The notes under the pieces were generated by a model. It worked only from the letters and a program-made list of their open reading frames with translations, was not told where the DNA came from and made no database searches. From JAFGQU01 sp964483625 (GTDB lineage Bacteria > Omnitrophota > Gorgyraeia > Duberdicusellales > 4484-171), in assembly GCA_964483625.1 (NCBI GenBank), contig CAZABB010000003.1, positions 32,353-96,352 on the forward strand: a stretch of 64,000 nucleotides of DNA. The letters run 5' to 3'. A program made the translations under genes and the position numbers. Shown piece by piece: positions 15,001-27,000 of the stretch. Within the stretch, counting starts at the first letter, position 1. Each line of letters opens with the position of its first letter.

Positions 15001-18000
15001 GGAAGAAGCTGATGTTGTACGATTTCGATGATCCCGCCCTGAAGAAATATCATGACGTGTTAGCCGGAGTCGAACAAAAACGGGGAAAGTATTTTCTGCG
15101 TGATCCGTTTATCTGGGCGATGCGCGAAGAGATTCTGGCAGGAATACGCCGGAATCAGATACGGCTCTCCAGCGGCTGGCAGGGATTGATGTGGTACATC
15201 GGGAATGTTCTCCGGCGGCTGGCTTCCGGCGACCCTACGCGTTTCGGTATACGTCTGCGGTTAGATCGAGACACCGAACGGACGCTCAACAAAATTATTG
15301 GTGTGGCGGTAGGAGGAGGGGCACGTCTCGAAGGTTCATTAGTTGCCGATGCCGATCTTGCCAATATTACCGCGTTAGGATGTGCCTATGAGCTTGTTCA
15401 TGTGGTGCGGTATATGGTTGCCTCCGGAAAGGTAGAGCCCGGTGAAACTCTGAAACTTGCCGTTACCGGTACCGGTCAGGTCGGCGGCGCGATGGTTTCT
15501 CTCATTGAGGAAATAAACGGACAGTTGACCGGTACGGCCGAAATCGCCGTTGTTGCGATCGCCGAGAAAGGATCCGAACAGTCCGGTGTTATCTATAATC
15601 CCGGCGGGTTTACTTTCGAGCAGCGTGAAATTTTACGACGTGCGCGGGAGGGAAGAAACGATGCGGTGCGAAACGGATATACCGTCGAAGCGATGCGGGG
15701 GATACTCCCGGCAGAACAGATTATCGAGGTTCCGTCCGAAGCGGATCCCCGTGATGCGCTTCTTAATGCTGAAGTGGAAGCCGATATCCTTTTTGCTGCG
15801 GCTGCCGGTCCTACGGTAACGGCGGAGAATATCGAGGCTTATGCCGCGAAATTTCCTCTGGCAATCATCGCCGGAGAAAACAACTGTTTTGGTACCAACG
15901 CGTTCTCCCGGGCGGAGATTGAGGATGCGTTGCATCGGGAAGGTGTCCTTGCGCTGGAAGGAGATATCGGGAATTTCGGTACGGTATATATTGTGTGTGC
16001 TATGGAAGGATTTCTTAAACATAGATATTCCGTGCCGGAGCTGCGAAAAATATGGAGAGAGATCAAAGAACAGGCTCGATGTGATGTGGTTGAAAAAGAA
16101 GCGGGATTGATTCCTTTTATGCTCCACGTCAGTGCCGCCCGCGATATACCTGCCGGAGAGTTCCAGCGTACGATCGTCAGCGAAATGAAAGACGAAATCG
16201 TCCGCCTGATTGCGTCGTATGAGCAGGGTGAAAAGGAAGTAACCGCGAAAGTTGATACGTTGATTCGTGACCGATTACGTGTGCCGCAGCATTCGGTCCC
16301 GCCTTCTTATATGCCTTTTGCGGTCGCCCGGATCTGGGCGGTGATGCAGGTTGCGCGAAAAGAAGTTTTTACCCGGTACCAGAGAGAGATATCCGACGAG
16401 AATATACAACTGCCCCGGCAGCTAAGCTGTGAAGAAGTCTCTCCTCCGGCGCGGGACGGCAAAGAAAAGCTTCTCGTCCAAAGAATTGTCCGGGCGAAGC
16501 AGAAACTTCTTTGTGTGTGGCGAAGAATAAAGAGCCTGTTGGTGTATGGGAAGAATAAAGGGGTGGGTATCATTACCCGGTTGAAATACGGCAGTGTGCT
16601 TATGGTTTTGCGGATAGTACGATATGGTACTGCGCGTCGTCTTGCTCAGCGGACCAGAAACGTCGTTCATATGGGGGCAGGCGTGCTGCCGCCGGAAAAC
16701 CGGTACGCGCCGCTTTCCCGAAAAGAAATCCGAAAAATTGTTGCGGCTTCTTTAGAAATACTCGAAACCGTGGGGATGGAGGTCCCCGGAGATTCTCTGG
16801 GGATCTGGGAAAAAGCGGGTGCGAGAATCGATATCGATCGTAATCGTGTCTACCTGCCGGTATCTCTTGTATTATCGGCGCTTACTTCTGCGCCCTCGCG
16901 GGTGGTTCTGTATTCACGGACAGCTGAAAATGAGGGGGTAATTGTTGATGAGAATCATACGTCTTTCGGGAGCGGCGGCCAAGCGGTAAAAGTGGTGAAA
17001 GAAGAAGGGGGGGTACGGGAAAGTACCCTGGAGGATATTTTCCATATCGGCCGGATTGTCGACGAGCTTGAACAGATTCATTTCTATCTGCGGCCGGTAG
17101 AGGCGCAGGATGTTCCCGAAGCCGAACGTGATTTGAATGCCTATTACGCCTGCTTAGCCGCGACGCAGAAACATGTGATGGGAGCTTGTTCTTCGGCGGA
17201 GAGCGTAAGACAGGTGGTGGAATTGGCTTCTTATATTGCCGGGGACAAGGAAGTGTTACGTGAGCGTCCCTTTATTTCGTTCACTACTTGTTGTGTCGAA
17301 CACCCGCTTAAATTCAATCCCTATGTACTGGACATACTAAGGGAAATTATTGCCGCAGAACTCCCGGTCGTACTTTCTGCCGCACCCCAGCCGGGGGTGA
17401 CCGCTCCCATCACATTGGCGGCGACTCTGGCTCAGGTGTATGCGGAGTTGTTCGGATCTCTTACGTATGTACATCTGCTTCGTCCCGGCCATCCGGCGTT
17501 GATTGGCGCGACCTTATTTACCAGCGATATCAGGAGCATGGGAACATGTGCCGGGTCAATTGAAGCCGCGGTATTGAACGCCGGTGCCGTGCAAATCGCC
17601 AATTATTTGAAATTACCGCTTTACACTACGGCGGGGGTTACTGAAAGTAAGCTTCCCGATGATGCTCAGGCGGCAATGGAATCGGAATCGACGCGGACGC
17701 TGGTAAGTCTCGCGGGAGGAAGTTTGGTCCATCATGCGGCCGGTATGCTTGAGACATTGCTTACCGTAGCCCCCATAAAGTATGTGCTTGATAACGAAGG
17801 AATTGCACGCATAGTACGTCTGACGCGGGGGGTTAGTGTTAACGATGAAACACTGGCGTTGCCGGTGATCGCCGAAGCCGCCGAAGCCGGCGATACATTT
17901 GTCTTTATGGCCGGAGACCACACTCAGTCTTATATGCGCACCGAGCTTGATCTGCCCGGCCCGGCTATTGATCGAAATGCTCGTGAACAATGGAGTGCCG

Positions 18001-21000
18001 CGGGAGGATCAAGTGCGGGACAACGGGCGGACGAATGCCTTCAGGGAATGGAGCTTCAACCAGAGGGAACGTATATACCTGATGAGGTCGATCGCTTATT
18101 ACGCGAGCGATTCGATATCCGGCTGCCGCGAAATCCTGTGTCCCCTGTTTCTGAAGCTGCAGAGGCAGCAGATCATTATATTACCTCTGCCGCGATGTAT
18201 GCGGCGGCGGGAGAATATCCGCGGTATGCCCGGCAGTTCAACCAGACGGGGGATATGCTCAATGTGCTTGAGGAATATCTGATTGAATCCGGCAAAGTGA
18301 CCGGACCGCCGTGCGTCGCCGAACGTAAAGATGGCAGGGTTATCTGGCATCTGAATGTATTTCAAATTATCAATATATTACGCCGTCAGTATCGTCTTAT
18401 TTCTATCCTTTCTCTGCTTATTCAGATTTTTATCCATGAATCCCGGCCGAATGAAGAAAAAGCCATCCGTGCCCAGATACAATATTACACGTTCCTTGCC
18501 CGCCTCTCTACCCTTCCGCCACTCCGGGAGTGGAGGTCGGGTGTGGTGAGAAGCCGGCCGGATCGGTTCGACTTGGCGCCTTCTCCGGTCGGTAACGTTG
18601 AAGTACATCCGACCAACCGCTGTAACCTGCTGTGCCAAGGGTGCACGTATATCGCGTGCGATCGCCGGGAGACGTTGTCTTTCGGCGCTTTAGATTCTCT
18701 GGCGCAATTGTATCCGTCAGCAATACTTATCGTCGGGGGAGGAGAACCGACCTTATACCGGGACGGGGATAAGAGATTCAATGAGTTCGTACTGCGTGTC
18801 AGAGAACTTCTTCCCGATGCGCATATCAGCCTTACAACGAACGGGATTTTTATTCCGCCCGGTACATGGCAGGATCATGTCGGTTTTATAGGTATATCTT
18901 TGCACGGAAGTTCTCAGAGAGAGTATGAGGATTTTACCCGTACAAAGAAAAAGGATTGTTTCGAAACGGTATGGCGGAATATTTTTGAACGGTATCTGCG
19001 GGACAGTCCGATTCCCACCGTGGTCGTGTCGTACGTCTACTCGCGGGATAATTATGAGAATATCCTGCCGTTGACGAGAAAGTTGTGGCAGGCCTGGGAG
19101 GAAGTGGAAGCTCAGCTGCGGGTCCGGGGAAGAGAAAAAGAATTTCGTTTTGTCTTGCAGCCTTACGCCGATGATACGCTTCCCGCCGATCCCTATGCAT
19201 ATGCCAATCTTACCGGCCCCCAGAAAGAAGCGTACCGCAGGAGGCTGGAATCCATAGAGAAGGACGAACCTCTCTTCTGGGAATTCATCAAAAAGCACGC
19301 TTCACATGTGCGCACATATCCGTTGAAGGAACATAAAGCTCCCGGAGTGAATTCCTGCTGGATGGTCGCCGATTATGTATTGTTGGGCGCCGACGGCATT
19401 TTTTATCCCTGTTGTGTTATGGCCGCGGCGGCGCGCGCGTGTAATCTCGGCCCCGTGGAAGATGGCATTGATATGCTCCGGGAAGAACGCCAGCGTCTCA
19501 TGGAATCCGTTCCTCCGCGCTGCCGGCAGGGATGCCGTCTTGTCGGTACGTATATGGGGAAAAAGGTGCGTGCCCATTTACGGAAATATTCAGAAGAACA
19601 AAGTCCGGGTAGCATGTATAATCTGGGGGTAACGGGATTGTTATTAGGTTTGAGCGTAACGAATCTTGGTATGCCGCCGGCCGGCGTTATTGTTCCCGGC
19701 AGCGGCGCCCCTTCATCCGCCGGCTATGTAATCCCTCTGGTTGCGTTTCTCCTTGTGGCCGGTCTCATTGCGCTGGACTTTCTGATCTTTGAATATGAAA
19801 AGATACGGTCATTTATCCGCACGGTTACGGTGAGGGTGAAAAGGAATATCGTCGTCGGGACGGGGATTGTATTACTTATCTTCATGTTCGGGATTACCGG
19901 ATGTACAGGGGACTCCGGACGTACCGATCCCGTTCCTTCACCGTCTTCGCCGGCCGTTGTCGGGGTGTCAAAGACGAAGGAGTTGAATGCGATGTTTCTC
20001 GTCGTCGACCAGGAAAGTGCTTACGCGATGCATCGGGTCGTGGGAGGGAATTGTGAAGACGACTGGGTTTCTACCTGGCTTACGTTTCAATGGGAGGTAT
20101 TTCAGCGTTCGATACGGGAACAGTACGGTGTGGCACTTATTCTGCGCGATGTTGCCTGGCCTCCCTGTAAAAAAGTCAACGTTACCCTGGCTCAATTCCC
20201 CGGCGGCGTTCATATCGGCGGTGATATCCCGGAAGTGCGGGAAGTTATTGCCCGGGAACATCTGCCGGTTGATACGGTTATTCTTACCGTCGAGGATCTT
20301 GAGTGTCCCTACGGTTTAAATGCCACAGAGATTCAGCGCTGCTCCATGAGAGAGAACGGCAGGGAGATTGAGGTGAATCAATGGTGGCAAGAGGAACTGA
20401 TCGAGCAGGGCGTTCTGGAAGAGATATCCGGTGAATCTTCACTCATACCTTTACAGGATGATACTCCGCCGGTACTGCGCTCCTCTGTTCTTTCCGGATA
20501 TCCGTTATTTGTTGAGAACACGCAGTGGCTTTTCGGGTGTTCTCTTCTCAATGTGTTTATTGGTTTGTCCCTCCGTATCCGTTCTTTTTTTAGAAATAAA
20601 ATCCCCGGGCAAGTACTCTCCACCTTGGGGGAGGCCTCTTCCGTGACTGTAGGCGCCCTCCTTGCCCGGGATGTATTTAAAAAGTATCATTGCTCCGCCG
20701 CCGCGTTTTTGCTGTTTTTCCATTCTTTCCAAAGTATGGCAGGAGACGGCAGACAGGCGATCGGTCTGGCGCTCATTGGCTTTATGTGTCTGATCGGATT
20801 GTGGATTACCGTGGAGACGGTTTTGTTCGCCCGGAAATGGATCTATACGATTAATCCGCAACAGATGCTGGAGAAACAGTTCATCGGAAAAGTTTCTCTG
20901 CGTGATTTTATCCGGTATGCCGCGCCGGTAGTGCTGATAGACGTGATGAGTAAACTATCCGTCGTTTTTCTCACCGATATCCCCCGGACGGCCGGCGATA

Positions 21001-24000
21001 CGGTGACCGCATCAACACCCCATATTGCCCTGGGAGAGTCTCTCTGGTGTGCCAATTTCCGTTTAGACGCGGAAAACTGGATGGGGATATCTGTAGGAAA
21101 CATTCCCTGGGTTATCTTCGCGGGATTTTTTGCGCTGGCGTTGGGGTATCTTCTTATGATGTTCCGTTTCCATCGTTCCCGGAAGTTGAGGAACGTCTCC
21201 GAAGTCGGTTTGATAGTTATTTCTTTTCTGCGTATGCTTCTGTTTGTCATGGCCGGAACAGGTATTGCCACAGCCATCTCCCTTCAATGGACGATCCTTC
21301 CGACCGACTGGATCGTCTTTAATACGCTCGATGGCCCCATTCCTACTAATTTCGCTGATATAATCGGATTGTTCACCGTGGCGGTATGGCTTCTGATGTG
21401 GATAACTCTTATGACCATGGAGTCGATGGATCGAACGCGGTCAGGTGAGGGAGGAATATGCCGTCTCGTAAGCGGATGTCCCGTTTGTTCACCGCAAGAG
21501 GATTTCCCGCCGGGATTTTTTTACGATGAAATATCCTGGGACGAAGAAGGTCAGGTTGAGGTTGATAACGTACTGTGTGATTTATCCCGGCGTCAGGCGG
21601 AAGAAGGGTTTGGTTTTCCTCATTACTGGGATCAATTGCTGACCGTAGGTGAGATGTGCGAGGGAACAACGGACGTGAGTTTGAGAGAGCGGTATCGTCA
21701 GGCATTACGGGAAGAGGCCGAAGATGCCAGGATGGTCGAAGTAAAAGATCTGGATATGTTTAAAGTCATCAAAATACTCTGGCGTCCTCTGCGTCGTTTC
21801 GGGTTTCCCGGGACCAGACGGAACGGGCAGGCGGTCAACGAGGGATGTTTTATCTGTATCCCCAATATGTCCTCGTTACAGAGGGGAGTAAGAGTGGAAG
21901 GGGGATTGCCCGTGCCGCTTCGTCAGCCGGATGCGCCGTCAGGGCCGATTGCATCGGCACATCAAACCGTTTTGTTTCGCAAAGATGGTTTGATGTTAAG
22001 TCAGCTCGATAGGCCGTGGCCCAACGTTGTCTATGTTGCTCAAGGGGATATTCGGGATATCGCACGGTTTATCATGTTCATGAGAGAAGGTTTACGAAAT
22101 AAGTTTCCCGCTGAGAGTCAAAGGAGAGGGTTTAACATTCTCTTTACCCGTGATCAGAACAGGGAGGTAAAAGTATTCTTCATCCCCCGGCGGAAATTAA
22201 AGCCGTCGGGATTCGGAAATGAGTTCGCCGCGTTTGAGATGTGCGGAATCATTGTACTGCATCGTACCGGGGATTTTATCCAAATGCAGGAAGAACATAT
22301 TTATAACGCATTGGCGGAATGCGGGTATCCTCAGGATGAAGACGGCCGCATGCGCGAGGTGTTTGATGATGCGGTAGCCGCTTTATCCGAAAGAGAGAGC
22401 GATGAAGAGGATTCCTGCGACACTGATTTTGCCGCTCTCTGCAATCCTTTTGCCATCGTGCCCCATCATATCACACTGGCTTCTTTATCCCACATTCCGC
22501 AGGAGCTCACGTTTTCTTGTCTTCTGTTTATTCTTCATCTTACCGGGCATTGCCGCGATTTCCGTTTCTGTTTTAATTCTATCGACGGCGGAGCTTCGAT
22601 CGAGAAACATCTGCATTTTCAGGGGACAGACCTGCCGTTTCCCGTCGAAAACGGGAGAAATGAAGCGATCGATGCTGCGCTGGCGTCAGCATCTTCGGAT
22701 ACCCCGGTCATGTACGGATTCGTCTTCTTCGGTCTTTATGGGTTTTTCAGCGGTACGCTTACTTTTCTTTTAAACGTTCAGACACTCACTAATATCCTTA
22801 ATTTAACGGCGATTGTGTTGTTGATCTTTTTTATGGTTCATACGTTGAGACGGGGAGGTATTGATTCCGATTATCGTTCTGCTTTCCTGGGGGCGCGTGG
22901 GATTTCGGCTTCGTTGTCTTCAAAGATACGTCCCGGAGAAACGGCTCAATTGCAGGGGGCCGGTATCCTTACGGTCCATGTCACCATACGAGCTCTTATT
23001 TACCCGGTGGCTCTTTTTTACATCAATAAATGTGATATTTCTCCTCCGGGAGAATTCTCTCCCTTCTCTGTGTACATACTTATCCTGCGTAATGCCGTTG
23101 TTGTCCTGGCGTTGTTTATCTACGTTTATGTTGCCAATCGTACCCGGCCGGAGGAGAGGATATTTGTCGACCGGGGCTACGACTTCGATACGTATAGCCA
23201 CCCTTTCATTAAAGGCTTTGTGAAGATCGCTTCTCTTTATCCCCGTGCTACTGTCGGTCTGTTGGGAATCCTTGATCAGACGTTACAGACCGGATTGGCG
23301 TTTGTGGCAGTATTGACCCTTACGCCGGGAGAACTCACCCTGATTCTTTTTTCTGCCTTTGTGCCGACAAAGATCCTGGCGCACTATGTCCTCGGTGAAC
23401 AATTGACGTTAAGAAAAGTCGGCGGCGGTATTCTGGCGTTTGCCGGCCTGTTTATCTTTACCGTAGGGTTTGGTTTTGATTTGAACGTTCTGGAAATTGG
23501 GACATTGCTGGGTCTTATTTCGATGTCTTTGATCGCCGTGCGTAATATCCTGTATAAACCCATAGCCAATATGTATTCCAGTCCCTGGCTGACCTATATG
23601 CAGTTTCTTGCCGGTACCGTACTCCTGGGGGCGACACTGGCATTTTTCCCTCCATTTACTCACGCTCAGAGCAGTCACATCTTTTCTCACTTTACTGATC
23701 TTCTGGCCGGCGTGATGTTAAGTGCCGGCATCATTGTTATTGCTTATATCACCAATCTGCTCGCTTTGCGTACCCTTAAGAGTTCTACCGTATCCATGGC
23801 ACAAGTTGCCATACCGGTCTGTGCCGCGTTCTGGCAGCTGGTATTACTTTCGATTCCTCTTACCCTGATTAAATTTCTCGGGATGCTTATTGTTATTATG
23901 GGGAATCTTATGAGTGGGATGAAAGGAAGTATCAGACGGTTGATCAAGGATGCAGGTACACGTGTTCTTTCCCGGCGGGCGCGGAATTCGGTACATATGT

Positions 24001-27000
24001 GTGTTGATGTGTTCGTTTTTATACCGGTCTTTCTAGGGGGAAACCCTTTTTCCGGCCCATTTTTTCATTTAATCGTCGGTATTTTTGTTTTTTGGTGTAT
24101 AATAATCATAGGGGATTTTTCAACTCATTCTTCTTCCAAGAACATATCTCGGTCCAGACAAGTATTCCCCGCATTGAGGGTGACCTCTTCCGTGGCTGCA
24201 GGTGCCCTCCTTGTCTGGGCCGTGTTTTCTCTTTCCTTATCCGGCCCTCCTTTCCCGGCAGATTTTCTCCTGTTACAATCTATTCCGTTGATTGGTATGC
24301 TGGGAGGAATCCATCATGTTATTCCGTCCCGTCCCGAAGATCTAAAGAAAGAGGATGTCCTTGAGCTGATAAGAGGTGATGGAGAGCGGGAACGGTTTAC
24401 TCTCTGTATGGATCCTGTTGTGCCTCCGGGGCAGGAATATTTTACCAAGGCACGCATCGAACATGGCGAATATGTTTCGTTGACCTTTCCGGCTTCTTCC
24501 GCCGAAGTGGCGCTTGTTGAGAATGTCAATGCCGAAGGATTGATTCATGGGGAAGGACTTACCGACGCCGCAGAAACATTCGTTTTAGTCTGCGATTGGA
24601 TCGAAACCATACCCGGAGACGCCGAGTCAGGCTTAAAATTCGGGGAGTTGATCGGCCGCCGGGTAGAGGCACCGGAATACGCTCTGGCGAAATTTATTGT
24701 CCTTGTCCAGCGCATGGGTGCCTTGCATGAGCAGGGTGTGTTTATGAGAGAGGGATTTGGCTACGAGGACATCCTTGCCGATCGGTACGGAGATCCGGTT
24801 ATATACAATGTAGAGTCGGTGGTAAAAACAGCTTTTTTCCCGGGAGACAAAGGCGGGAAGGAGTATGTTGCCTCTGACATCGCCGTGTTGGGCGACATGT
24901 TGACGTTGATCTCTCATAAACCGATATTACAGCATCCTGTCCTGACGCAATCGCGCCGGGAAATAGAACGCATCGCGTCCTATACCCGCTCCGGTACGTA
25001 TGGCGATACGGTAATATTCATAAGTGACCTTCAATCGGCTTTGAAGACTCTTCAGGAAGCCCGGCTTGTATATGAATACGGCGACCAATGTGTTTCGGGC
25101 CTCATTCTGGATATCGATGGAACATGCGCGACGGATACCGGAAAGGTGTATCTTCCTGTGATGAAAGAGGTGGCGGCCTGTATGCAACAGGAAGTAGTCA
25201 GCCTCTTTGCCACGGGCAGACGGTTCCTCAACTGCCCATTCCTTAGAATTGTCCGGCAATTTCCGCAGGAAATGCGTACAAAAGCACGCTGGTCTTTAGG
25301 GAACGGCATGTTATATTTCGGACAGATTGAGGATGCCTACGTGGCCAGAGAGCAAGGTGAGATTGAAGCGGGACAGGAGTGGATATTTGCCAGCCACGAT
25401 TACAGGTACCCGGATGAGGAAATGGAACGGCTGGAGGAAGTGGTGGGCCGGATGTTGGAGGATGTCCCTCAGCCGTGGTTTACGTGGTTCTGGTTGCCTG
25501 ATGATGTCCATCCCTGGCGGTTTGCCGCAGATCTGCGTACGGCTCTTGCTGTTGCTGCGGTCACCGGTACGGTACATGTTTGCTCCTATCGGCGTGATCA
25601 GAGAACAGCGGGTATAAAGACGCAAGAAGATCCCCCGCTGTCCGCGCGAAGATTCAGTGAGTGGCATCGTCCCGGAGAATTGTCGTACGCGATTGCCATT
25701 GATCGGGTAGGGAAAATCAGGGCGCGAAATATATTGGCCGGGGAAGTCAATGCAGAAATTCCGGAAGGGAAGATCGTCATGATCGGTGACGGATATAATG
25801 ATAAAGACGTTGTGACCGTATGGGTGGGAGAAATTGGAGAACCGGTAAGCAACGGGCACGGCGAACCCGTCTACTTTGGCGGGAACGAAAAAGGGACCGC
25901 CCGGGCTTTGCACATTATCCGACGGGTAGCCCGACTGCCTAACCCGTCATCCCTCTCAGGGGATGATCTTCGGGATCAACGCCATATGCACGTATTCGTG
26001 GGGATCCTTCTCGCTGCATTTTTCTTGCCTCATTTCGAATTGGGCCTTGACCGGAAATCTGCCGTAACTTTGTCTATAGAGGGCGAAGCGATGAGAGGGG
26101 ATATTGTGCCCGCCGCCGATTTTGTCAGAAGGGCGGGAGCAGACCGAAAACAGTATGCCGTTACTCCGGTAAAAGACAGCGGTGCGCTGAATGTCATGCG
26201 AAATATTTTCAACCTTTCCTGCGATCCGGTACGGATAAGTGTGATAAGTTGGGAACGATACCCTCTGTTTGTGCATTGTTCTCTTGCTCCGCGTGACGAA
26301 TACGTGATCGACCTTACGCAGGGATTAGCTCGGGTTCCTTTATATGAAGTATCCACTTCTTTCCCCGAAAAGGACACGATTTTAAGCGAGTGGCTTCTTT
26401 TTGAAGCACACATCCATCGACAGCGGATTCCCGTCGAACATTTGACTTGGGAATATATCGGCAAGTGGGGGATAGAAAGGATGATACTCTTCCCGGGGAT
26501 ATATCCTCCTAATTGTCCCTATACGTGGCGGATGATTGAAACGGTTCTTGCCCGGCACCGGATGCAGGGAAAGAGATCTCTGGATCTAGGATGCGGGAGC
26601 GGAATCATCGCGTTGACCCTGACTTTGGCAGGAGCCCGGATGACCGCTTTGGATATTGATCCTTTAGCTATAGCCAATACCCGGGCGAATATGGCTTTAT
26701 ACGGAGTACGCGGTGTCAGAACTTTCGTGTCGGACGCATTTGAGAATATACCGTCCGAAGACATATTCGATATAATCGTGTGGAGCAATCCTCCTCCGGT
26801 TTTTACAGAGGATGTACAGGTATACAAAATATTAGTCGAGGTAAAGAGGCAGGCGTATTCCCGAAATTGGCAGATTATCCAGCTCCGTCCCGAGCGGATT
26901 ATTGCTCGTCTACCTCAGCCATGTCTGTATCCGGCTCTGGCAGCGATCGTATGCCTGTTGGTAATGCTGATGGTGTGGGGAGGATATATCCATTCTCTCG

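Noticed and set aside
11571..18135. Pyrrolysine-containing MttB
   Set aside because: No in-frame TAG occurs in either MttB domain, so these are non-pyrrolysine members.
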